Shown piece by piece: positions 9,220-22,300 of a stretch of DNA of 64,000 bases; position 1 is the stretch's first letter; the number at the start of each line of letters is the position of its first letter. Made by a program: the position numbers and the translations under genes. The stretch comes from Eriocheir sinensis (lineage: Eukaryota; Arthropoda; Malacostraca; Decapoda; Varunidae): the NCBI RefSeq assembly GCF_024679095.1, contig NW_026110542.1, positions 5,001 to 69,000 of the forward strand. The letters are read 5' to 3'. The notes under the pieces are model-generated. The model was not told the origin of the DNA and did not search any database. It saw nothing but the letters and a program-made list of their open reading frames with translations.

Positions 9220-12110
9220 AGAACGTAAAGTCTGCAGAGAGGCCGGTTGGCCTGCCTAAGGCGCTCCTGTACACTCAACCCACCTTACCTCACCATCCAT
9301 GGCTTTATCTAACCTCTTCTTGAATGTCTATGGTGGCACCCACAACACTGGCTCCCAAGCTGTTCCATTCGTCCACCACTCGTGGTGAACCAATTCTTGC
9401 CTATGTCTTTGTTGAATCTAAGATTTGTCACAACTTAAACCATTTCCGCCTTCTACCTGGCTCTTTCTCTCAAAATTGTATGTCCCTTTATTAAATCCCT
9501 TCATCCATTTATAAACTTCGATCCGTCTCCCTCCCCTTGCCCTTCCTTGCTTTCTAGAGGTATGAGTTGCTGCTTCAGCCTGTCTTCACACATAAGGCAA
9601 GTTTCTCACCCCCCCCTGAATCATCTTTGTCATCCTCCTCTGTACAATTCATCTTGATATCCATTCTATAGTAGGGGACCAGAACTGAACTGCACAATCT
9701 GATTCAGTCCCACTAGTGCTAAGTAAGAGTTTGAGTTGACTTGCTCTGTGCTCCACACTCCCCTTGAGAGATGAAGCCTAGTACTCTGTTTGCCGATTTT
9801 AGCCTGAATGCATTTAGGCCTAGGACGGAGGTCGCTCACACACTAGGACTCCTAGTCTCTCTTAGACCTGCTTAGAGGAGTGTCGTTAAGGAATAATTGT
9901 GTAAGGTGTCCTACCTACGCTTAAAATGTACACTTCCCGACATTGAATTCCATCACCACCGCCTCTTATCCATATAGTCTGTCAGCTCATCCTGGAGAAC
10001 AGTGTCCTTTGTCTGAGGTGGATTCTCTACTCGATCTTGGTATCATCTGCGAACTTACCCAGCTTTGTCACTTCACTAATTCCTGTGTCCAAGTCACATT
10101 GATGTAAATAATAAAAGCAGAGGGGACCCAGCACCGACCCCTGTGGGTTCCACTCGTAACACTGCCCATTCAGATTTCCTACCATTGAGGATTTTTTGCT
10201 CTGCTACCTACCACTAATCCGCCCTGATCCAGTTCAGCTTTCCCATCTACGCCATGAGGCCTGTAATTTTAGTAATAGCCGGTGATGAGGACTTTGTCCG
10301 AACGCTTTACCAAATCTAGATAAAATATGTCATAGTTGCATCTCTGTCAACCCTCGGTACTTTAGTGTAGAAGAGGACAACCGATTAGTGATGCAAGATA
10401 CCCTTTGAACCCATGTTGTGAATCATGGAATTAAATTGTGCTTTCTAGAATGGTCCCGAATGCTCGGAGGGCTATAGTCAGCTCTAACATCTTTCCTACA
10501 ACTGATGTTAAGCTAATTGGGCGATAGTTTGAGGTGGCTGACATTCCTTTGAAAATCAGCGTCACATTAGCTACTTTCCATTGATTGGGCATGCCCAGGG
10601 TACCGACATCTTAAAAAGAAATATCTGGCAAGGGCCACTAAGGACTTCCTTGCACTCTTTCAGAGACCATAAGGAATACTTCGTCTGGGCCAACTTGATT
10701 TGTTTTTCTTCAACCACCTAATCTCATCCTGGACTGCCCTTGCCTAGTGATGATCACATCCCTCAACTTGTCGTTCTCGTTACCCTCCATATATCTGAAC
10801 TCTCTCCGGAATGGTTGGTTAGATTTTCTGCGGAAAACTGTGAGGAAATAGCTTCATTCATCATTTTGATTTCATATCTTCTCCATTCTCCAGCAAGCTT
10901 TCGCCATTTGTTTTCAGCAGTCCAGTCCAATTCTGTCCCTGTTTTTCGTCCTGCTACAATTTGAAGAAGCCCTGCTGGGATCGCTCTTGGCCTCGTTAGC
11001 TACCCTAATCCTCATAATTTCTTTTTGCTAGGCAGGTGTTCTTATTCACCGGCCTGGCTAGCTCAACATACACCTACCCCTGAGAATTGGATACTACTCC
11101 GTTCTTTATTTTCCTATAAATTTCACTCTCTTCAAGCGTATTTCATGCTTGAGTCTGCAGTGTCATCCATTTGGGGTCGTTATTTTCACTTCCTACCGTG
11201 CTTGATAAAGGGATATGCTGTCTCTGACCCTCTGCAATTTCTCTAACTAAATTATTGTAGGTCATTTCTGCTTGGTTCCCTGTCTTTCCGAATCGAGCCC
11301 TGAGATCTGGCCTCATCCAGCCCTAAGGTTTCCCAATTTACCTCCTCAAGGTGTCTTCAGGCCCCCTCATAATCAGCTCTTCTAAAGTCAGAAGCACTGC
11401 AACACAGGGAAGTTGAGTTCATGGAGTCACCACTTGAGTCTAATTTAAACCCTAATTTCCTTGTGATCACTGCCACCTAATTTCTCCCCCAACATCTGCT
11501 CCTTTGATCCTTATACTCAGTGCTAATTCAGACCAAGTCCAGAATATTTGTGTTTCCCCTGGTAGGCCTCTGTTACTGCCTGCTTGAGAAAATTATCTTG
11601 TTACTTTAAAAATCCTCAGACTCTAGATCACCCACCACGCCTTCCCAATCTATATTTCTATAGTTAAATCCCCCATTATGCAGACATTTTTGTCCTGCTC
11701 GCCCTGCCTACCTCTTCCAGCAGTAACCCATATGTCAGTGTCACTGCCTGCTGAGGTTGGGTGGCCTATAAGAACCCCAATTCGTGTTTGTCTTTCCCTT
11801 TTGGACGTCCACCCAAACTGATTCTGAGTCGCCATTATTTGAGATAGAGTTGTTAGCGGAACATTTAAGTGTGTCTACACAACATAAGTGCCACCCCCTC
11901 CCCCTTCTTCCCTTTCTTTATCTTTGTGAAACATCTGCTAACCATCTATTTCCATACTCCAGACATTAATTTTTTGTTGGCAGTATCCACCCATGTTTCC
12001 GTGATAGCTATAATGTCAGATTTCTCGACACACATACTTTTCCCCCCTCAGTGAGGTGCTATCTTGTTCCTGAGACTCCCTACTGTTGGTGTAATAAACC
12101 GTTAGCCCAT
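9220..12110 (-). pseudogene. CR1 ORF2: endonuclease plus reverse transcriptase, inactivated
   Basis: On the minus strand SLRNKIAPH can be read near 12060-12090, and SDIIAITETWVD near 11990-12030, the usual start of an APE-type endonuclease. A degraded GDFN motif appears as IMGDL near 11655-11675. Downstream the RT catalytic box reads FADDTKIE at about 10035-10060, then the C-terminal thumb region aligns with the CR1 at 33 kb. APE nicks the target and RT copies the element's own RNA at the nick. This copy cannot work: stops and frame changes occur about every hundred bases, and GDFN has lost its key residues. Confidence 0.8.
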
Positions 12111-12249
12111 CCTTTCTGATATCACTCGATTTCTCCTGCGCCCCCCTAGTCCCAGTCTGCGATGCATTGACAGGGCCCTCCCCTCGCCTACTCTAAAAAG
12201 TCTGTAGGGTGCTAAGCTGATCGCTCGGGGGAGTGCTGCGGAGCCTCCA

Positions 12250-12750
12250 CCCCTGGAGCCATGACAGGTGCACCATCCTTGGCCATACAAAGGTGCCTTT
12301 ATTGTAGAAGAAGGTCCCAATTGTCGGAGAAAAACCAACACCATTTTCGCTTACCAGTGGACCCGCCAGCCCTGCTGTTTACTGCTAAGGCTCTGGAAAG
12401 CCATCCCTCTCCCACCCCCTCCTTGGTAAAACCCCTGAAACAGCCGGCACCCCCAGCACCCCAGTCCCTCACGCTTTGCCTTAAACGATTCCCTGAAGCG
12501 CCAGAAATATCTCTTCGCTACCCACCTTACAATGATGTCATTACCACCGGAAACTGCAGAAGACGATTGGCTGTGTCCCCTCCTGCTGAAATTTCCTCCA
12601 TTCATGTCAGATACGTGCTGGATGCCTGCCCAGGAAAGCACTTTTGCTCAAGCCCTATTTTCCTTATCCTTGAACAAAATACTAATCAATGAACCTGGCT
12701 TGAGGTCCCCAACACCCAGTACTTTCCTCTTTATCAACTTTGTTAGTAGA
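12250..12750 (-). pseudogene. CR1 ORF1 with SGNH-esterase-like domain, inactivated
   Basis: Minus-strand reading gives KRKVLGVGDLKPGS near 12700 (expected GDS of esterase block I, here GDL). It continues with KDKENRA, then WAGIQHVSDM near 12600-12635, and GGNDIIVR at about 12527-12550, the GxND of block III. CR1 and L2 ORF1 proteins with an esterase domain are established in vertebrates and invertebrates. A frame break lies between KDKENRA and WAGIQ. The order GDS, PGA-like loop, GGND and the position upstream of the endonuclease fit that family well. Confidence 0.65.
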
Positions 12751-12765
12751 CAGGAATGGGAAGCC

Positions 12766-13262
12766 GCTACAGGAGGAGGGAGGGCAGCAGGAGGAGGGAG
12801 GAGGAGGAGGCAGTGAACGGTGGAAGATGGAAGAGGGATGACGTCAAGGGAAGGGGGAAGAGGAGGTGGCTGAGGTGGTGGCGGAGGTGGTGACGGGAGG
12901 CAGGGGAAGGGTGGGGAGGAGGAGGGAGGCGGGGAGGAGGAGCAGGCGGAGGTGGCAGTGAGGAGGGAGGTGATGTGGGGAGGACAGGAGAGAGAATGCG
13001 AGGAAAAGGCAGGAAGAGACGGAAGGGAAGAGGTGTGGAGGAAGGGAGAGGGCTGATGAATGAGAGTCAGCAGCGACAGAGGAAGGAAGTATGGCGGGTG
13101 TGGAGAGTGGAGATGGCCGGGTGAGAGAGGGAGAAAGGCGGCTGGCTGGAGGTGGAAGGAGGAGATGCAGGGAGGAGGGAGGCGATGGAGGCACTGGCGG
13201 GGAGGAGGCAGGCGGAGAAGGGAGGCTGCTGTATGGGGAGAAGCAGGGGTGGAAGGAAGGGG
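12766..13262. repeat. Purine-rich (GGA-type) low-complexity tract
   Basis: Almost pure purine on the plus strand, built from GGAGGA, GGGAGG and GAGGTGG variants. Overlapping frames up to 216 aa are composition artefacts. Confidence 0.9.
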
Positions 13263-14008
13263 GTGAGTGCCCCCATTGAGTAGATGAGCGAGGAACACCT
13301 GCTACACGCTGTGATACGCTCCGCCAAATATTTCATGTCCCACATGTTAACGAGTGGATCGTTAATGGATTCCAGGCGCTTGATTTTCTTTCATCTTGCT
13401 CTGCCTTGATGCAGAAACAGCATGATCTCGCTTGCCCGTTACTTGTCCTAAAGTACTACGGAAGGTTTGGCAGAGAGCCACAGTTCAGAACAACGTTTCA
13501 AATTTGAGGAGCATATTGGCTGATCCCTTCCGCGGGCAGCAGTGGAAACAAGAGGTCCAGGTGGTAAAGGGTCCCCTGGGAATACTGACCGGCTTGAGCA
13601 GGGGTGTCGTCTAATTGGCCTGGAAATTTCTCCGTTTAACAAGGGAAAATTTCAGCCTGACGACAGCACCTAATATAAACACTTCCTGGAAAATGAATAG
13701 GAAAAAAAAAAATACGTAATAGAACATTTTAGAAGGAGCTTAGCAGCTTGGCCGAGGATGTGTGGGGTTGGTACAGCGAAGGGAAAGCAGAGTGTGTGTA
13801 AGAATGAGGGGGTGATGGAGATGTAGCCAGATCAGAAACCAACACTTAGCAGAGCAGAGTGTTGGGTAGTAGTAGTTGTTGTTCAGTCACCTTGCAGCAC
13901 CTTCAACAACAGAACAACCTCAAGAACCGCTGAGTAGCAGATGAGGCAAAGCATTGAAACACTGAAGGCAAGGTGACACGTGCCCCGAGGCTGAGGCAGG
14001 GTCAACCT
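13263..14008. other. Unannotated spacer
   Basis: No gene or known repeat could be assigned. A small poly(A) run lies at 13700-13712. Confidence 0.4.
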
Positions 14009-14084
14009 ATTATTATTATTAGTATTAGTATTATTAGTATTAGTATTATTATTATTATTTTTATTATTATTATCATTATTATTA

Positions 14085-14137
<53 letters not shown>

Positions 14138-14162
14138 ATTATTATTATTATTATTATCATTA

Positions 14163-14215
<53 letters not shown>

Positions 14216-14253
14216 ATTATTATTATTATTATTATTATTATCATTAGTAGTAA
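14009..14253. repeat. (TTA)n microsatellite
   Basis: Imperfect TTA/ATT trinucleotides begin with TAG variants. The tract adjoins the poly(T) that is the complement of the following SINE's A-tail. Confidence 0.95.
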
Positions 14254-14640
14254 TTTTTTTTTTTTTTTTTTTTTTTTTACGTCGTTGCCTGTTGCGCCGG
14301 TAAGCATCTTCCTGAGTGAGGCCTGATGGTCGGCCCAAAGGCTTCTGCCAGGTGAGGGCCTGATGGTCGGCCCAGCAGCCCGTTCTGGCGCAGGCGAGAG
14401 GTGTTTATATCGTATATGCATATCTTGCATTGGCTCATGCCACTTTGGGCTCGTTCTTGATTCGCTTGGACGGCTTCCTCCTAGAGTCCGGGTTGATGGG
14501 TGGTCTTCAGGACAGCACATGATGGGCAAGTTTTGAGCCACTCGGCGGTGAATGAAAATCGGTGATAGCGTGAAGATTCGAACCCGCGTCGTCCATCACC
14601 ACCGCGGTGAATGTGTTGGCCAGTACGCTACCAGTTCGTA
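14254..14640 (-). mobile_element. tRNA-derived SINE, copy 3
   Basis: A poly(T) at 14254-14278 marks the 3' A-tail on the minus strand. GATTCGAACCCGCGTCGTCC near 14574-14593 contains the complement of a near-consensus box B. Family blocks GATGGGTGGTCTTCAGGACAG and GAGCCACTCGGCGGTGA are clear. A local duplication of the segment GTGAGG/GAGGCCTGATGGTCGGCCCA occurs at about 14316-14371. The tail abuts a (TTA)n tract. Confidence 0.9.
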
Positions 14641-14816
14641 CCGCCTGCGAATACTATTATCATTATCATTATTGGTAATTTTTTTATTTTATATTACTAT
14701 ACATTATATTCTTTATTAACTTTCACCTCAGGTGAGGTTATCGTATTTGTTGCCAGTAATTACTAACTCATTTTAATGGTTTTGTGACTGAATATTAAGC
14801 TGTGCGTGTTTTTCTA

Positions 14817-14823
14817 ACACACA

Positions 14824-14876
<53 letters not shown>

Positions 14877-14898
14877 ACACACACACACTCATACACAC
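14817..14898. repeat. (CA)n microsatellite
   Basis: About 80 bp of CA dinucleotides with a few CT and AT interruptions, ending just before a candidate splice acceptor. Confidence 0.95.
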
Positions 14899-14906
14899 AC
14901 TCGCAG

Positions 14907-15219
14907 GAGCTCATACACAGCGTAAAGGAAGGAGACGGGGTCAGAGACACGGTGCTCCTCTATCGGGAGGAGACCCCCAAAGGTGACCGTCCCCGTTGCC
15001 ACAGGTGAGTCGGCGTGGTGCCTGTGGCCTTGCTGCCCATCGTGGCCACACGCCCACACCTCCTGCCCTGCCTGCTTCGGGCGGGGCTCAGCGTGGAGGA
15101 GCCGCGGCAGCGACGACCCCAACACCACTGATGCTGGCTGCCTGGCAGAATCTCACACGAGAACGGTGCAGGACACTGCTGACCCTTGGCAGCAGAACCC
15201 CGCTGGCTGCAGATAAAGC
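14907..15219 (+). pseudogene. Possible ankyrin-like exon or exon remnant
   Basis: An AG acceptor (CACTCGCAG) precedes 14907. Consensus GTGAGT donors follow 15004 and 15219. The first 98 bp read ELIHSVKEGDGV and RDTVLLYREE without a stop. Beyond the first donor, the same frame after a TGA gives HLLPCLLRAGLSVEEP. A one-base shift then gives TPLMLAAWQNLTRERC and TLLTLGSRTPLAADKA up to the second donor. Both pieces look like ankyrin helices (LLRAG, TPLMLAA), though this is a judgement without a profile search. The ankyrin exon at 53461 has the same strand but a different splice phase (this end phase 2, that start phase 1), so a direct join is not possible. The TGA and shift suggest a broken copy or a sequencing indel. 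Confidence 0.35.
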
Positions 15220-15443
15220 CAGGTGAGTGTGAATTGCGGTTGTGGTATAAGAGGTTAATAATTGGTGCTTTGTTGTGGGTTGTGCTAATAGTATATTATT
15301 TATTTATAGGGGCACCAAATCCATCCGTTTCTCCCTCTCTTTCTCTCTGCCTCTCCCTTCCTCCATCTTCCGTTTTTACTTACTTTCACTCCATCTTTTC
15401 TCTCCGTCCCCCTTTTCTTATCTTTCCAGCCTTCCTCTAGCTT

Positions 15444-15831
15444 CGACATCGATTGTTTGTAAGTTAATAGAGACCATCATTCGAGGCAATATGGTGAAAT
15501 TCTTCAGAAGAAAATAATATAATAAATAATTCGCAACATGGTGTCCGTAGTAGCGCGGCACCTTCGTGTTTTAACTAACATACTTGATATTTTTCATTAT
15601 ATTTTTTTTTTAAGGGGTGTTCGATGAAAACAGATCAATAGATATTATATATCTGGATTTTCAAAAGGCATTTTGATAAGGACCCCCCACAAACTGATTG
15701 CTCAGCAAACTATTGGCGCACGGTATCTCAGGTATCGTTCTGGTTGAAGCTTGTGGACATTTGGCTCTCTGAGCGGAAACAGAGAGTAGTTCTAAATGGT
15801 GTTTCATCTAACTGGCTCGATGTCAGACAGG
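15444..15831 (+). mobile_element. Fragment of CR1-like LINE (RT region)
   Basis: Matches 26339-26693 over roughly 350 bp, including the reading of LDFQKAF and the phrase CTCAGCAAACTATTGGCGCA. Numerous indels and a T-run disrupt it. Both ends are truncated, and it runs into a GGT-rich minisatellite. Confidence 0.85.
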
Positions 15832-16325
15832 ACGGGGTGATGTTGAGGGGTGATGGTTATAGAGTGGTGCTGTTGGTGGTTGTGGTAACCAATATTTATG
15901 TTGGTGGTGTGATATTGGTGGTGTGTTTGTGGTGGTGGTAGTGGTGACGCTGGGGGTGATTTTGAGGTGATGGTTATAGGGGTGAATTGCTGTTGGTGGT
16001 TAATTGTGTTAATGGTATTTATGTAGGTGGTGATGGTGGTGGTGGTGGTTGTGTGGTGTGAACATTTAATGTAGAATTGTGAGTGATGGTGGTGGTGGTG
16101 GTTGTGGTAATGGTATTTATATGGGTGGTGATGGTGGTGGTGGTGGTTGTGTGGTAATGGTATTTGTCGTAGGTGGTGATGGTGGTGGTGGTGGTTGTGG
16201 TAATGGTATTTATGTAGGTGGTGGTGGTGGTGGTGGTGGTTGTGGTAATGGTAACATTATGTAGGTGGTGGTGGTGGTGGTGGTGGTGATGGTGGTGGAC
16301 ATGTGTTGTGGTTGTGGTCACGATT
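15832..16325. repeat. GGT/GAT-rich minisatellite, about 47-bp unit
   Basis: TGGTGGTGG blocks alternate with GGTATTTATGTAGG. GGTATTT recurs at about 16012, 16111, 16158 and 16205, so the clean part has a 47-bp period. Confidence 0.9.
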
Positions 16326-16329
16326 TGCA

Positions 16330-19300
16330 CAGAATTATGTTCCTCACCTCTTCATTATCCTCCTTCTCCTTCCCTTCCTCCTTTATTTCCCTCCCATCCT
16401 CATCATACCCTTAACCCTTCCTTCCTCCTTTATTTCCCTCCATCGTCCTTCTTTCCATCGTCCTTCATACCCTTAGCCCTTCCTTCCCTCCTATAACATC
16501 CCTTCCTTCCATGCCTTATTTCCTTCCCTCCCATCAACCTTCCTTCATCCTCCTTCATACCCTTAACCCTTCCCTTCCATCATTTCCCTCATCCTCCCTC
16601 CTTGTCCTTCATACCCTTAACCCTTCCCTTCCCTCCTTCTTCCCTCCATCCTCCTTCATCCCCTTAACGCTTCCTTCATCCTCCTTCATCCCTTAACCCT
16701 TCCCTTCCATCCTCCTTCATACCCTTAACCCTTCCTTCCTTCCTCCTCCTTCATCCCCTTAACCCTTCCTTCCTCCATCCTCATTCATCCCCCTTAACCC
16801 CTTCGTTCATCCCTCCCATCTCCTTCATCCCTTAACCCTTCCCTCCCATCCTCCTTCATCCCCTTAACCCTTCCCTTCCCTCCTTTATTTCCCTCCCATC
16901 CTCCTTCATCCCCTTAACCCTTCCCTTCCATCCTCCTTCATCCCCTTAACCCTTCCCTTCCATCCTCCTTCATCCCCTTAACCCTTCCCTTCCCTCATCC
17001 TCCATCCCTTCATCCCCTTAACCCTTCCCCCCTCCTCCTTCATCCCTTAACCTTCCCTCCATCCTCCTTTCATCCCTTAACCCTTCCTCCATCCTCCTTC
17101 ATCCCCTTTCTTCCTCCCATCCTCCTTCATCCCCTTAACCCTTCCTCCCATCCTCCTTCATTAACCCTTCCCTCCCATCCTCCTGTCCCCTTAACCCTTT
17201 CCCCTTACATCCCCTTAACCCTTCCCTTCCATCCTCCTCCTTCATCCCCTTAACCCTTCCTTCCATCCTCCTCCTTCATCCCTTAACCTTCCCTCCCATC
17301 CTCCTTCATCCCTTAACCCTTCCTTCCTCCTCCTTCATCCCCTTAACCCTTCCCTCCATCCTCCTTCCCTTAACCTTCCTTCCTTCCCTCATACCCTTAA
17401 CCCCTTCCCTCCCATCCTCCTTCATCCTGCTTCCTTCCCTTTCCTCCTTCATGTTCCTCCATCCTCCTTCATCCCTTAACCCTTCCGTTCCATCCTCCTT
17501 CATCCCCTTAACCCTTCCTCCCATCCTCCTTCTTCATCCCTTCCCTTCCATCCTCCTTCATCCCTTAACCTTCCTCCCATCCTCCTTCATCCCCTTAACC
17601 CTTCCCTTCCATCCTCCTTCATCCCCTTAACCCTTCCCCTTCCTCCTTCATCCTCCCTTCCTTCCATCCTCCTTCATCCCTTAACCCTTCCTTCCATCCT
17701 CCTTCCTTCCCTCCCATCCTCCTTCATCCCTTAACCCCTCCATCCTCCTTCCTCCCCTTACCCCTTCCGTTCCATCCTCCTTCATCCCCTTAACCCTTCC
17801 CTCCCATCCTCCTTTATCCCCTTAACCCTTCCTTCCATCCTCCTTCATCCCCTTCCCTTCCTCCATCCTCCTTCATCCCCTTCCCTTCGTTCATCCTCCT
17901 TCATCCCCTTAACCTTCGTTCCATCCTCCTTCATCCCTTAACCCTTCCATCCTCCTTCATCCCTTCCGTTTCCATCCTCCTTCATCCCCTTAACCCTTCC
18001 GTTCCATCCTCCTTCATCCCCTTAACCTTCCTTCCATCCTCCTTCATCCCTTAACCCTTCATCCTCCTCCTTCATCCCTTTAACCTTCATTTCCATCCTC
18101 CTTCATCCTTAACCCTTCGTTCCCATCCTCCTTCATCCCCTTAACCTTCCGTTCCATCCTCCTTCATCCCTTAACCTTCCGTTCCATCCTCCTTCATCCC
18201 CTTAACCTTCCTTCCCCATCCTCCTTCATCCCCTTAACCTTCTCCCATCCTCCTTCATCCCCTTAACCTTCCATTCATCCTCCTTCATCCCTTAACCCTT
18301 CCGTTCCATCCTCCTTCATCCCCTTAACCTTCCTTCCATCCTCCTTCATCCCTTTAACCCTTCCTTCCATCCTCCTTCATCCCTTAACCTTCCCTTCCAT
18401 CCTCCTTCATCCCCTTAACCCTTCCGTTCCATCCTCCTTCATCCCCTTAACCCTTCCGTTCCCTCCTCCTTCATCCCCTTCCTTCATCCTCCTTCATCCC
18501 CTTAACCCTTCCGTTCCATCCTCCTTCATCCCTTTAACCCTTCCCTCCATCCTCCTTCATCCCCTTAACCCTTCCGTTCCATCCTCCTTCATCCCTTAAC
18601 CCTTCGTTCCATCCTCCTTCATCCCTTAACCCTTCCTTCCCTTCCTCCTTCATCCCCTTAACCCTTCCCTTCCCTCCTCCTTCATCCCCTTAACCCTTCC
18701 CTTCCATCCTCATTCATCCCCTTAACCCTTCCCTTCCATCCTCCTTCATCCCCTTAACCCTTCGTTCCATCCTCCTTCATCCCCTTAACCTTCCGTTCCA
18801 TCCTCCTTCATCCCCTTAACCCTTCCCTTCCATCCTCCTTCATCCCTTAACCTTCCCATCCTCCTTCATCCCTTAACCTTCCTCCCTCCTCCTTCATCCC
18901 TTAACCTTCCCTCCCATCCTCCTTCATCCCCTTAACCCTTCCTTCCATCCTCCTTCATCCCTTAACTTCCTTCCGTTCCATCCTCCTTCATCCCTTAACC
19001 CTTCCTTCCATCCTCCTTCATCCCTTAACCCTTCGTTCCATCCTCCTTCATCAACCTTCATCCTCCTTCATCCCTTCCTCCTATCCTCCTTCATCCCCTT
19101 AACCCTTCGTTCCATCCTCCTTCATCCCTTAACCCTTCCTTCCCATCCTCCTTCATCCCTTAACCCTTCCGTTCATCCTCCTTCATCCCTTAACCTTCCG
19201 TTCATCCTCCTTCATCCTTAACCTTCCCGTTCCATCCTCCTTCATCCCCTTAAACCCTTCGTTCCATCCTCCTTCATCCCCTTAACCCTTCCCTTCCATC

Positions 19301-22300
19301 CTCCTTCATACCCTTAACCCTTCGTTCCATCCTCCTTCATCCCTTAACCCTTCCTTCCATCCTCCTTCATCCCTTAACCCTTCCGTTCCCCTTCATCCCC
19401 TTAACCCTTCCGTTCCATCCTCCTTCATCCCCTAAACCCTTCCATTCCATCCTCCTTCATCCCTTAACCCTTCCCTCCATCCTCCTTCATCCCCTTAACC
19501 CTTCCTGCCATCCTCCTTCATCCCCTTAACCCTTCCCTTCCATCCTCCTTCATCCCTTAACCTTCCCTCATCCTCCTTCATCCCCCTTAACCCTTCCGTT
19601 CATCATCTCCTTCATCCCCAACCCTTCCTTCATCCTCCTTCATCCTTAACCTTCCGTTCCATCCTCCTTCATCCCTTAACCCTTCCTTCCATCCTCCTTC
19701 ATCCCCTTAACCTTCTTCCTCCTCCTTCATCCCTTCACCCTTCCATCCTCCTTCATCCCCTTAACCCTTCCTCCCATCCTCCTTCATCCTTAACCTTCCT
19801 TCCATCCTCCTTCATCCCTTAACCTTCATTCCATCCTCCTTCATCCCCTTAACCTTCCTTCATCCTCCTTCATCCCCTTAACCCTTCCCTTCCATCCTCC
19901 TTCATCCCCTTAACCCTTCCCTTCCATCCTCCTTCATCCCCTTAACCCTTCCCTTCCCTCCTCCTTCATCCCCTTAACCCTTCCCTCCCATCCTCCTTCA
20001 TCCCCTTAACCCTTCCCTCCCATCCTCCTTCATCCCCTTAACCCTTCCGTTCCATCCTCCTTCATCCCCTTAACCCTTCCGTTCCATCCTCCTTCATCCC
20101 CTTAACATTTCCGTTCCATCCTCCTTCATCCCCTTAACCTTCCTGTCCCTTAACCCTTCCCTTCCATCCTCCTTCATCCCCTTAACCCTTCCCTCCCATC
20201 CTCCTTCATCCCCTTAACCCTTCCCTTCCATCCTCCTTCATCCCCTTAACCCTTCCGTTCCATCCTCCTTCATCCCCTTAACCCTTCCGTTCCATCCTCC
20301 TTCATCCCCTTAACCCTTCCGTTCCATCCTCCTTCATCCCCTTCCGTTCAACCTTCCCCCTTCCATCCTCCTTCATCCCTTAACCCTTCCTTCCCATCCT
20401 CCTTCATCCCCTCCTTCCTTCCGTTCATCCTCCTTCATCCCTTAACCCTTCCCGTTCCATCCTCCTTCATCCCTTAACCTTCCTCCATCCTCCTTCATCC
20501 CCTTAACCCTTCCTTCCATCCTCCTTCATCCCCTTAACCTTCCATTCATCCTCCTTCATCCCCTTAACCCTTCCGTTCCATCCTCCTTCATCCCCTTAAC
20601 CCTTCCGTTCCATCCTCCTTCATCCCCTTAACCCTTCCGTTCCATCCTCCTTCATCCCCTTAACCCTTCCGTTCCATCCTCCTTCATCCCCTTAACCCTT
20701 CCGTCCCATCCTCCGTCATCCCCTTAACCCTTCCGTTTCATCCTCCTTCATCCCTTAACCCTTCCTTCCATCCTCCTTCATCCCCTTAACCCTTCCCCTC
20801 CATCCTCCTCATCCTCCTTCATCCCCTTAACCTTCCTTCCTCCTCCTTCATCCCTTAACCTTCCCTTCCATCCTCCTTCATACCCTTAACCCTTCCCTCC
20901 CATCCTCCTTCATCCTTTAACCTTCCCTCCCATCCTCCTTCATCCCCTTAACCTTCCTTCCCCATCCTCCTTCATCCCCTTAACCTTCCCTTCCATCCTC
21001 CTTCATCCCCTTAACCCTTCCCTTCCATCCTCCCTTCATCCCCTTCCCTCCTTCCCCTTAACCCTTCCCTCCCATCCTCCTTCATCCCTTAACCCTTCCT
21101 TCATCCTTCCTTCATCCTCTTAACTTCCCATCCTTCCCTTCCTTCATCCTCCTTCATCCCTTAACCTTCCATTCTCCCTCTCCTTCCCCATCCTTTCCCT
21201 CCCATCCTCCTTCATACCCTTAACCCTTCCGTTCTCCCTCTCCTTCCCATCCTTTATTTACCTACCATCCTCATTCATCCCCTTAACCCTTCCGTTCACC
21301 CTCTCCTTCCCCTCCTTTATTTCCCTCCCATCCTCCTTCATCCCCTTAACCCTTCCGTTCTCCCTCTCCTTCCCATCCTTTATTTCCCTCCCATCCTCCT
21401 TCATACCCTTAACCCTTCCGTTCTCCCTCTCCTTCCCATCCTTTATTTCCCTCCCATCCTCCTTCATACCCTTAACCCTTCCGTTCTCCCTCTCCTTCTC
21501 CTCCTTTATTTCCCTCCCATCCTCCTTCATCCCCTTAACCCTTCCGTTCCATCCTCCTTCATCCCCTTAACCCTTCCGTTCTCCCTCTCCTTCCCCTCCT
21601 TTATTTCCCTCCCATCCTCCTTCATCCCCTTAACCCTTCCGTTCTCCCTCTCCTTCCCATCCTTTATTTCCCTCCCATCCTCCTTCATACCCTTAACCCT
21701 TCCGTTCTCCCTCTCCTTCCCATCCTTTATTTCCCTCCCATCCTCCCTCCTTCATCCCCTTAACCCTTCCGTTCTCCCTCTCCTTCCCATCCTTTATTCC
21801 CCTCCCATCCTCCTTCATCCCCTTAACCCTTTCTCCCTCTCCTTCATCCTTTATCCTCCCATTCCCTCCATCCTCCTTCCAATTCCCTTAACCCTTCCAT
21901 TTCTCCCTCTCCTTCATACCCTTAACCCTTCTCCTCCTTCTCCTTCCCTCCTTCTCCTCATATTTCCCTCCCATCCTCCTTCATACCCTTAACCCTTCAT
22001 TCTCCCTCTCCTTCTCCTCCTTTATTTCCTCCCATCCTCCTTTTCATCCCTTAACTTCCGTTCTCCCTCTCCTTCCCCTCCTTTATTTCCTCCCATCCTC
22101 CTTCATCCCTTAACCCTTCCGTTCTCCCTCCTTCCTCCTCCTTTATTTCCTCCCATCCTCCTTCATCCCCTTAACCCTTCCTCTCCCTCTCCTTCTTCCC
22201 CTTTATTTCCCTCCCATCCTCCTTCATCCCCTTAACCCTTCCGTTCTCCCTCTCCTTCCATCTTTATTTCCCTCCCATCCTCCTTCCTTCACCCTTAACC

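Larger units (their letters stand above)
9205..12765 (-). mobile_element. CR1-clade non-LTR retrotransposon, near full-length but decayed
   Basis: The element reads on the minus strand from about 12765 to 9205. Its 3' end shows GAACATAAGAAC, the octamer-type tail typical of CR1 elements, and aligns with the CR1 at 32848-33925. In order, the minus strand holds an ORF1 with an esterase-like domain (about 12250-12750), an apurinic endonuclease domain (about 11280-12105) and RT (about 9650-11250). Stops and frameshifts are frequent throughout. A purine-rich tract starts where the 5' end stops. Being only mildly rearranged, it could serve to reconstruct the family consensus. Confidence 0.85.

Noticed and set aside
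12648..13298. 216-aa Pro/Ser-rich protein on the minus strand
   Set aside because: Composition artefact of the GGA-rich tract.
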